Part shown: positions 48,302 to 59,200 of the stretch, piece after piece
How the letters are laid out: each line of letters opens with the position of its first letter
How positions within the stretch are numbered: the stretch's first letter is position 1
The notes under the pieces: generated by a model
Databases searched by the model: none
The model's input: the letters and a program-made list of their open reading frames with translations, nothing else
What the model was told of the DNA's origin: nothing
Assembly: GCF_018143015.1 (NCBI RefSeq)
Contig: NC_054744.1
Span: forward strand, 2,749,059-2,813,058
DNA from: Lytechinus variegatus
Lineage: Eukaryota; Echinodermata; Echinoidea; Temnopleuroida; Toxopneustidae
Length of the DNA: 64,000 nt
Direction of reading: 5' to 3'
Made by a program: the position numbers and the translations under genes

Positions 48302-49661
48302 GGGCAAGTCCAAGAAAAGGTCACCCTAGAAGGCAAAATTTCATCTTTAATTTAAGAAGTTATCTTTGGTGGAGTAAGAAAGCCTAAATGTTGAATTTTA
48401 AAATTTCATTAAGAAAAATGTGATAATATGCATATTTATGCTAATTTGGGGCACCTAATTTGCATAATTGGTAAAATGGGCGTTACGTATGGGACAATTA
48501 TAAAAACTCATAGAAAATAAAAACAAAACTTGTGAGATTTAGTCATAGGTGGGACATGGACCCCCTAACATCTTAATACTTATGAGGGAAAAAAGTGGTG
48601 TCATCTAATTAATTATGCAAATTAGGTCTTGTCCAAGGATGGAATGTCCCATACGTAACGTTTTGAGGATGTTTTTTTAAGTTATTTCTCATAATACAAT
48701 ACTTGTATTGTTGCATCTCTGGGAAGTTCTAATTTATAAAGTATGAAAATGTTATACCACAAAAAGTTTCAAAAATAGAGTTTACTTTTTAATTAAAAGT
48801 TAATTAAAAAATTGTTACGTATGGGACAACATGTTACGTATGGGACATTTACACACAATGTCAATGGGGAGGTTTGTGTACAAAGTGAATGGAGAAAAAC
48901 AAATTTCAAGAGTGCTCTAAATAGTGATTATTTACCTTTTCTTTAGTTTTTGAAGACTGATTTGTTATAAATACTGATTAATGAAAACAACTGAAGCGAA
49001 AAAATTGTGAAAATGGAAAAATATGAAAAAAATAAAAAACAATAGAAATACATGAGAAATTCATGAAACCATGAAAAACAAGAAAAAAAAATGTTGAAAT
49101 GGCTAATTTTCTTTTCAGTCATATCAAATATGTCTCAATAGAACATTTTAAAAGACAGAAACTCTTTGGTTATTTCCATATTTTAAATTATATCAATTTT
49201 TTAATTTTGGGGAAAATTGTGTACGTTCTCTATGGGGACAAAATGTCCCATACGTAACTGTCCCATACGTAACATGTCATTAATTTGTTTAATTAGAGTC
49301 TGTAATTAGAGGGATTTGACTTATGACATGAAACTTGCCTTAGATATACTAGAGTATTGTGACTTCTATCACACTAAGTTACAAGTTGTCAAATGAAATA
49401 CTTTCAGAGAATTCTCAACTTGAAAAAAATGTTTTTAAAATTGTCTTTTTTCTGCGTCCCATACGTAACGGCCCATCTTTTCTCTCTAAAAGGTAAAGGT
49501 CAAGGTCATATGTCACCATTTTTTCCATGATTATTCTTCTCCTAGATGTCTACCATCATGAGGGTATTCAATCTAATAAAAGTCAATTAACACTATTTTT
49601 CAGGTCATTGAAGCCTCTGAAATGTCCCATACGTAACGTGCGCGAATTCTTGGACTTGCCC
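48302..49661. mobile_element. Element with eight copies of GTTACGTATGGGACA
   Basis: The perfect 15-bp terminal inverted repeats are GGGCAAGTCCAAGAA (48,302-48,316) and TTCTTGGACTTGCCC (49,647-49,661). ATGA flanks both sides as a possible 4-bp target duplication. The motif GTTACGTATGGGACA occurs forward at 48,482, 48,814 and 48,833. It occurs inverted at 48,645, 49,244, 49,259, 49,455 (one mismatch) and 49,623. The body is AT-rich and has no coding region. The superfamily is unknown. Confidence 0.82.
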
Positions 49662-49669
49662 ATGAACGA

Positions 49670-51627
49670 GAAAACATACAAATCACTTACAAAAGGATTC
49701 ACACAAGGGCCATCATATTAAGCCAGGTTCACACCTTTGCGTTTTTAAAGAGCTCTGTGTATTGCTGCGTCAGCCTAAATTGGAATATACAACCCAATGC
49801 AGCATACCACGCAGCAAAATATTTGTTTGCTATCACATTTTGGCCTTCTTGCTCATCAGAGCTTGTACAAGTTTGCCTGCAGTTAAGCGACATGATGTGA
49901 GTTATTTAAAGCAAGGTAATGTGAGGTATTAAAATTGAACACTAACGCTGCATTTAATGCCTGCATAAGCCACTTGCTGTTGCTCATTGTTGCTTGTCCT
50001 TGCTCGCATTTAGACATCGCCACTCATCTTTTTGTTGAGGTCAGTCAGGGAAGTTTGAAAACCATCAAGCTAGAACGCAATGCCTTTGTGTTAGTCCGCG
50101 TATTGACCTTTTATTAGCTTGTTTCATTACGTTGTATTGTGTTTGATTGTGTTCAGGTAATCTGCAACTGAACGCAAGCCCAAAACACAAGGTGTTAGCC
50201 AGTCTTAAGGGTCTTACATTTGGAATTGCCCATGTCCAGGTAAATCTGCTTAATTTGACCCTCGTGGAACGACAAAACTTCGTTGGATATAGATAAAATT
50301 TGACTTCAGTAGATATTTTTTGCAATCGCAGTGCTTGCATACCCTGATGCGAAAATTCATTTTGATTTTGAGAATTATTTTATCAATGGAAAGTCTATCA
50401 ACAGATGATGCAGTCACACCAGTGAAATTGACTCCAGACTGATCAAATCTATAACTGTATTTCCAATTGTATAATATTGGTTGGGTTGGAGTCTGTTTCA
50501 TTGGTGTGGCTGCATCATTCTGCAGACTCAGCCATAAGTTGTTAAAATTTTTTTTTTATACATGTCATTATCAAACGTTATTATGTGAATAATGTATCTT
50601 TTTTTTGCAGTAAGCAATGTCTTTGGATGTTATTAATGTCTATTTGATTATTCTGTTTTGTGAATATGGAAGACATTGCGATTATAAATCTCTTTGTGAA
50701 TACTTACAAGCAAGCGTGAATCTTTTTAATGTAAACATAAATGATGAATGAAAATGATGAATCTCTATGTTTATAATTGGTATTGAAAAATGAAAATGTT
50801 TAGAATTTTGTGAGAAGGAAGATAAAATTAATGAAGAATGAGTTTACACTTTTCACATGCGATTGCATTTTTACTGTAGATGATAATGTACACTATTTCA
50901 TTACACACAATTGAAGGGAAATATTGAAAGATTGGCAGAGAATGAGAGGTGCTTAATCAGACTTAAGAATGGATTGTTATAGAAGATTGATAACTTTTTA
51001 TAATTTGTATTATTTATTACACTCAAATCCCTGAATTTCTTGTTATTTGATGTACATTATACATAATGATAGCAAAGAATTTATGCTAGTTTGATTTTTT
51101 TCTTGTTTCATTCAAATCAACTTTTTTCTGGGGTGGAGTTGCCATTTAAGTAATGGCAATGCAGAAAGGGAAAGCAAAGGAATGGGATTGAAATTTATTC
51201 ATACCTTCACTTTTCATAAGATATGTAATCTTAAGATGTTCATTTTATAATTTCATGTATCATACCATTAATCTTCTTGATCATAATCAGTTTGTAACAA
51301 TGCAGTATATACATGTACATGTATGTTGATGAAAATATGTAATAAAACACATTCCTGTGTCCAGTTTATCAAAACTAAACCCATCATTTGTTTATTGTTT
51401 TAGTGTTTACAGTGTTTTGAGAGTCTAGCTCTAATTTGATTTTCATTTTTATGAAGTTGATTAAACTTTGTTCTCTTTTTTTTTAGTTGAACTATGCATG
51501 ACTGTTTCAGGGAGTAACATTGGACTGCTATAAAAATACGTAAACATTTATAGAAAAAAAATGGAATGACGGAAGTGCATTGGGTTAGGTAAACTTTGAT
51601 ATCAATGTCAAATATTGTGACGTGATC
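49670..51627. other. Intergenic between TBCA and GKAP1
   Basis: No gene recognised. A relic of a family B right end (TTTTCTGGGGTGGAGTTGCC) lies near 51,122. An AATAAA-bearing GTAATAAAACACATTCC sits near 51,340. Confidence 0.45.
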
Positions 51628-51863
51628 CAGTGGGTGATTTCAAGTCTGGTGTTGGCCTTAGTGTTGAAATTTGGATTGCTTCCCCTTGCTCCAAAACTTA
51701 TTCAGAGTTTGTAAAACTGATCCAGATCACATTATTGACATCTCAACAACTAGTGGGTGACTTTTCGGGACCATCTTCATTTTATGTTTGGTGTTATAAT
51801 CGTGTAAAAATTGACCTAACACTAACACCAAAAGGTCAACACTGACCTTGAAATCACCCAGTG
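51628..51863. mobile_element. Inverted-repeat MITE
   Basis: CAGTGGGTGATTTCAAGTC at the left pairs with CTTGAAATCACCCAGTG at the right. Inner GGTGTTGGCCTTAGTGTT also pairs with AACACTAACACC. About 236 bp. Confidence 0.75.
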
Positions 51864-51874
51864 TGTTTACTAAG

Positions 51875-52345
51875 TCTTAAAGGGGGACCTCTCCCTGATG
51901 ATATGTTGGTTTTAATGAAAGAAAAATTGAGAAAAATATTAGTGAAGCTTTGATGAAAGACCATCAAAGAAAGTTTTGAAATTAAAAAGTTTTTAACGTG
52001 TGACGTGATAGGCGATAAGCTCCCCCATATAATCATGTAATATGAATCCCATAAATTACTATTTTATAATGGAACACTGATGAATAGAAATATTTTTTCT
52101 TATGAAATGATGTGTCTAAAGATGTATCCTACACACATAAAATCACTAAGTTTTTTAGAAATCTGCATTATATGGAATTTATATCAGTACATGACATACA
52201 GGAACTGTTTATTTTTTTATGTGACATAAAATCAAAACCTATACAAATCGTAACTTCAGGTTTTCATCAAACCTTTACTAATATTCTCTCTTTTTTAATT
52301 TTTTAAATTAAAACCAAGTTATTATTGGGGTAAAGTTTTCCTTTA
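51875..52345. mobile_element. Old TTAA MITE, family A-like
   Basis: It begins TTAAAGGGGGACCTCTCCCT and ends GGGGTAAAGTTTTCCTTTAA. The internal AGTGAAGCTTTGATGAAAGA and inverted TTTTCATCAAACCTTTACTA match family A. More diverged than the other copies. Confidence 0.6.
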
Positions 52346-53246
52346 ATAATATCTGAGGTGTTTCCAGGCTACATTAATCTAGACCCTTCATTTATTTTTG
52401 TGCATTTGAAACAATGACTATATAATCAATCTTTATTCTATTGGCTGCAGTATTTTTGTTGACTTTATTTTTTCATAATTTGATAATAATGATCATGATT
52501 ATGATAATAATCGTAATTTAATTATATTAATACTAATATTTAGTATATATGTATGTTTTCAAATGCTTTTTGAGTGGTGTTTTTTTAAAGGTGAAAGGAT
52601 TTTTTCTGAAGAATTTGGGGAAGAGGCTGAATAGAATTGAAGCCAGTGTTTTTTTCTGATTGGCAAATAAAGGAAGCAGCAGATGAAGAACATTGAAAAT
52701 ATGATGTAGTCTATTGGTAAAAGAGTTTGGAGATGTTAATAAAAAAAATGGAAATTTGCTTTTCAACCCTGAGACCACCAGATGGGGGGGGGGGGGCTTT
52801 CTTGGTATTTTGTACAAAATGTTTTGGGAATTTGGGATTACAGCAAAGAAAGTCTGGGAGATAGTTTCCTCCCTTTTGCCTGTAAATGATAAAATGAGAA
52901 ATGAAAATTTTAGTCATGAGAAAATAATTCCGACCGGTGCTACCATCTTCAAGACATTTTTTCCATTAAACATCCAAGAAAAAATCTGAGGAAAAAAACT
53001 TGGTTTCAGCCATGCATATGAAAAGAATGATTAAATTGTCAATTTTAAACTCTTGACAGTAATATTCTTTTTGAAATTTCTCCTGGTCGTAGCCGCAGGT
53101 GGCGCTATAACAAAAATTAAAAGGCCCTGTTAAAATTTAATGTCAACAAAAACAAACCACATGCGCGTGTTGTGACATTTGAACCCGAAAGTTTGGTGTA
53201 CCATTATCAAGTGTGAGAGATTGAAATCGGTTGATTTATCCCCAAA
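52346..53246. other. Upstream region of GKAP1
   Basis: AT-rich, with a G-run at about 52,787. The last 150 bases before the ATG are GC-richer (CGTAGCCGCAGGTGGCGC, ACATGCGCGTGTTGTGAC) and are the likely promoter and 5' UTR; no TATA box seen. Confidence 0.45.
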
Positions 53247-56200
53247 ATGGCAGCAATGCAGCTTTCCTCAAGATTTGGTGTTCTTCGAGTCGATGATTCA
53301 CCAGACCTGGATTCGGACGAAGACATGGCTGCGCAACGGAGGAAAGAGAAAGAAATGAAAGCAGCTGCAGCTGTGGAAGCCGCGAAGAAAAAGGCCAAGA
53401 AGAAGAAGAAGGCTCAGCAGCAGAGCAATACGAAAAATGAGGTATGGTACAGGTGTGGTGTGTGAATGGGAGTGCGCACAGACCTGTGAAGGCTGAAGCC
53501 AAGTTGTGTGTGTTTGTGATCGAGCTGGAGTGCAATGACGTGTCTCGCTAACACGTCCTGCCTTTTGCATGGGAATTCCCCAGGCGAGGATGAATGCAAA
53601 ACCTCAATATTGCAACATTACAAGGACTAATATTACATATCGGGATGGAGCTTCATGACATGTATGCTCTCCTTCAGTGAACAAGGTTATCTGATTAGAC
53701 AGGAATAACCGTTGTTTCTGGGGATTTATTCAACAATTTCTGACATTTTACTATAAGTATAATTAATGTTGTAACCCGCAAGTGAAAACCCGAACCGTAC
53801 CGTCCCGTATAATCCAATAATTTGCAAGCGGGACCCGCTGACCCGTCGGGTTTTAACCCGCAAGTCAATTTATCTTTGAAAAATGAAAAACATTATTTCT
53901 GCAATCCCCACACTATACAGGCTCAAATCAGGAAAATATATGTCTACTACTACCTAGCCTAGAGTGAATTTACTTACAATTTGCAAATTCGCCTTTTATT
54001 CCGGAGAGAAAATGTTTTTTTGGTGACTTTGTACCACGAAATGGGTCCGCTCTGATCTCGAAATTGAAAGCATTACGCAATTAACGCCTCGGATCGGAGC
54101 TAGCGAGCCGCAGCTCAGCGCGCTAGCTAGCCCAGGCTGCCCAGCAAGGATCGGCAGACGGCAATGTTGTTTTTCAGTCCAGGTCGGTCGACACTGCGAC
54201 TCACAACAATCATAATTACAATATTCAATTCTATGGGACCTCGTCTATAAAGTAATCAAAATTGCAATAAATACCTGGATAATGATACAGTCAATTTTTT
54301 CTTCTCGTTTATCTCTATATTATTTCCTTCTGTTTTTGTATTTCATTCGATAATATGGCCGCTAAAACTCGATGTTCAGTTTCCCGTCGCCCGCGTTATG
54401 AAATTTGGCCCACGTTTGAAAATCAAATTCTGAAAATAAACTATTTGGATATCTAGATTCAAAACTGATTTAAAACATTAATATAAGCTTTTCAGTAAGA
54501 CAATTACTTGTATATCTTGTAAATACCTGCAAATCTTTTCTTTCTTTCTTTTTTTGTGAATGGAATGACGCTGCATGCTCAACCATACCTCGAGGGATGT
54601 TCGTGCAGGCTCCACTCAACAACCGTAGAAGTGGTGGAGCCTGCACGAACATCGCTCGAGGTATGGTTGAGCTACCTCAATAAATCCCAAAGTCGCGTTG
54701 GTGAGTTATCATACGGCCTAGTACTCATCCAAAATAACTTATCTTATTTGCTAATTATAACTTAAAAATCATTTGTTTTATTTTTCCAGGGGATGAGTTA
54801 AATATCAGACAAAAAAAATCATCAAAGCTCAATCTGTTACAAGGCCGACGGGAGACTCACCCACGTACGCATTGGCGCTTGTGCTAGCTAGTCTGAGCTC
54901 TGTCTCTCTGCCAGAGCTCTGGGGGACAATTCGCTCTGTAAAGGCCTCAATGATGGTGATTTTCTGCTTCAGACAGAGTTTATATTTCAAGTATATTTTT
55001 CAAAACTGCCAATGAAGTTTGATGATTTCTTCATTGTCATGTATATTTAAGTTATTAATGAGTTCATTCTCACCAAATTTAGACTCCCCCATAGAGAAAT
55101 ACAATTTTCGTGGAGATCTGCGTTTTCAAAGAACTTCAGGAAAAGTAAGGGTATGTGGGCCTTTATTACATGGCCAAGTACTGGAATTAGATGGAGTAAA
55201 AATTAGATATTAAATTCATTTATATCAAGTTCAACTCACAGTCTCACCCACACAAACACACCCACATCCATGATTCTAGGCATGAAAAAAACTTTAAAAA
55301 TCATACAATATTAAACAACAAGTAATAATTAATTTAATAAGTGAACAGGTATTCCTCAAAATACAAAAACGTAGCATTTGAAAAGAGCCCCTGAAATATT
55401 GCAAAAAAAATGAAAATGGAGCCCCCCCCCCAAAAAAAAAATGATGAATTTTTCCCTGGCTTCAAGTTCCACGGAATAAAGTGCGTTAAAAGGTTACAAA
55501 AGGTCAAACTTTCATCTTCTGAAAAATAATGAATAATGAAATCGGTTCCTCATTATGAGCTGGAGAAAATGGGACGGGAAACTCAACATCGAGTTTCATT
55601 GGCCCATGCGGTTGCTTTTGACTGCGCTGCATAATTATGCACGCACTGGCGCTGGCATGGCCTTTGAAAGAGAGCAACTCGATCATGTTGAACTGTCTCA
55701 GACTCGGTCCTGTTCACTATTCACAAGACAAAAATACGCCGGCATTTTTAAAAGGAAATATCTACGTCTCTAAAAGAATCTGCCACGTAAGAAGCACATG
55801 ATCTTAACTCAATTTTCACTGTGAATGTTTTTATTATGCGTCGTTTATTCTCCCTTTTTTTTCGCATGACGGTCTGCGGGTTTGAGAATGAACTCGGCCC
55901 GACCCGCAACCCGCGATCGGAGGCATACCGGCAGGTTAACCCGTACCGCAACGGGTGCGGGTTACAACATTAAGTATAATCCCCATTCATCGACGGTAAA
56001 GTGTCCGTGTGAGCTCGCATTTGTTATAACACCCACTTTTTTGTCAATCCAGAGTCCAAACTTTGGACTAATATTACATATCGAAGTTACACTCTAAGGA
56101 TATAAACTAAAAATATTTAATCATTCAATTTTAAAATACTTTAAACGATATATAGATCAGATGAAAATGCATGAAAATTATACTTTACCGATGTTTAGTT

Positions 56201-59200
56201 GGGAAGAACACAGCAAAAACGATCAAAATGGCAGCCAAACTATGAAATATTTACAAACGAACGGAGAGGGCGTCAACAATTTACGAATGTGATATCGATA
56301 TTGCATTCCACCAGCACACCTACAAGGCAATATACGAATACAATAATACAATACGATACACTACACGAAGACAAACGATACTAGTTATAATCGCGATATA
56401 TCGAGACATTAATTAAGTTAATAACGATAATGACGTCATTCAAGATGGCAACTTGCAAGAAAAACCGTCAGGTCAGGAGAAAATGTCTTAGATGACAGAT
56501 TTCTCAATCATCCAGTGGATTTTTTTCAATAACTCCGGTCCAAGGTATGCAATTACTTAAGTTATTTATATTTCCCTGATAATGGAAACCATGAAACTGT
56601 AAATTTCACTAACAAAAAACAGTTTTAAATCGCGATCTATAAAACGCTAGTTCACTATACGTTGTCTATAGCCACTGGCCCCTAAGCTCTTAAGTCTATG
56701 TATGGTGAGTGGAGCCAACGTAGTTCAGCAGAACAACCAAAATACAGAGACTGAAGCTTTTGGTCTAGGTTATGATATGCATGTTTGTGCACCCAAACAT
56801 TGGCGGCGGAGCGGAGGATTATCTTTTGTGTTGGGGGGGGTGGACGCAACAATAGATATCTATTGTATCCCCACCCCAAACACAAAAGATAATCCTCTGC
56901 TCCACTGCCAATGCACCCAAAACTTTAAACACAAACAAAACACCTATTTTCATATTTGATTTTATCTTAAATTCCCCAAATATATGAAATGCATTTCATA
57001 ATTTTTGTGGAATTTAAAATAAATAGATTTTTTATGTTAAAGTTTTGGGTGCACATACATGTACATGACAGAAACTCTCCTTGTAATGTCATGTCAGTAT
57101 GGAACTCTCTGCAATCAGAATTTAACATAGTTGGGTCTGTTAGTCTTATCTGATGTGAATTTATTTATACAGGAACTTTAAAAATATTTTATTTGTAATG
57201 ATTCAAACAGTCAAAAGCATGAGCAGCGTGAAAAGCGTTAATAATTGTGGTCAGTAACAGAAAGACAAGACAAGAACAATGATATTCTACAGTGTTGTCT
57301 AGGATTGTACATTTTGTTAATGTTTTCTTTTTATATTTTAGTTAATTTTTTTTTTATTGCCATCAAACTAATGTGTTTAATTTCTTCTCAATTATGCTTT
57401 TCCTTTCCTCTTTTTTTTTGGTTTAATGTTGTTGTGACTGTCAAGAAAAATCCTCGATGGTTTTATACAGCAGCCATTTTCCATTTGTAATTTTATCTAC
57501 ATTTTAATTTTTGTTAACCATATTTATACCTGTTGTAACTTTTTTTTTAATATAGGCCTATATAATGGAATAAATTCAAATAGAATCAAATTGAATTGAA
57601 AATTTCAGTTTGTAATCAAATATGTGCATGTAAGTGTGCTGAAAATCTCATAAAACTCTGGTCTGTTTGAGAATATGGACCGTATTTTGAAATCAGGTTT
57701 AAATTAAACCTTTATAATTTCATACCGGATCTACCGGAAAAATGTAGTTTTGAGGACTCCATGATGATTTTGTAAAAAATATTTTGACATATACTTCTTC
57801 ATCATGGAGTCTTGAACCGCCGGCCATGCATGTATATGTATAAGACACACATGTGCACAAAGATTGATTTCCCTAGGAAATCCATAGTTAGAGTGTGAAA
57901 TCGGTTTGTACTTTAGGGTCAAATTTTATATATCTATGAACCTTCAGGCGCCTAATATGTATAAAGGGATAACAATTATTTCACAATAAATGGTAAAAAT
58001 GAGACGTTTCTTACCAGACAGATCTCGCGTAGATCCCTTGATCCGTTTGTCAACAAAGCAAAGACAACAGGCCTGACACTTGAAGCGCTTCGTTATGACG
58101 TACATCCAACTAGCGATGCCGTTTTTGTCTCACCTGCGAAGCAAAGTGAGACTATAGGCGCCGCTTTTCCGACGGCGGCGGCGGCGGCGGCGTCAACATC
58201 AAATCTTAACCTGAGGTTAAAGTTTTGAAATGACGTCATAACTTAGAAAGTATATGGACCTGGTTAATAAAACTTGGCCATAAGGTTAATCAAGTATTAC
58301 TGAACATCCTATTAGAGTTTCATGTCACATGACCAAGGTCAAAGGTCATTTAGGGTCAATAAACTTAGACCATGTTGGAGGAATCAACATCGAAATCTTA
58401 ACCCGAGGTTAAGTTTTTGAAATGTCATCATAACTTAGAAAATATATGGACCTAGTTCATAAAACTTGGACATAAGGTTAATCAAGTATCACTGAACATC
58501 CTACATGAGGTTCATGTCACATGACCAAGGTCAAAGGTCATTTAGGGTCAATGAACTTTGGCCAAATTGGGGATATCTGTTGATTTCCCCTCATAACTTT
58601 GAAAGTTTATGGATCTGATTCATGAAACTTGGACATAATAGTAATCAAGTATCACTGAAGATTTTGTGCAAGTTTGAGGTCTCATGATTAAGGTCAAAGG
58701 TCATTTAGGGTCAATGAACTTTGGCCAAATCGGGGGTATCTGTTGAATTACCATCATAACTTTGAAAGTTTATTGGTCTAGTTCATTAAACTTGGACATT
58801 AGAGTAATCAAGTATCACTGAACATCCTGTGCGCGTTTCAGGTCACATGGCCAAGGTCAAAGGTCAATGAACTTTGGCCGAATTGGGTGTATCTGTTGAA
58901 TTACCATCATAACTTTGAAAGTTTATGGATCTGATTCATGAAACTTGTACATAAGAGTAATCAAGTATCACTGAACATCCTGTTCGAGTTTCAGGTCACA
59001 TGATCAAGGTCAAAGGTCATGTAAGGTCAATGAACTTTGGCCATGTTGGGGTTTTTTGTTGAATAACCATCATATCTCTGTAAGTTTATTGGTCTAGTTC
59101 ATAAAAAGTGGACATAAGAGTAACCATGTATCACTGAACATCTTGTGCGAGTTAGAGTAGTATTCAAAGTCAGCACTGCTGCTATATTGAACCGCGTGAT

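Noticed and set aside
52714-52989. + strand open frame of 91 codons upstream of GKAP1
   Set aside because: Interrupted composition with a G-run, no homology, no splice support; likely chance.
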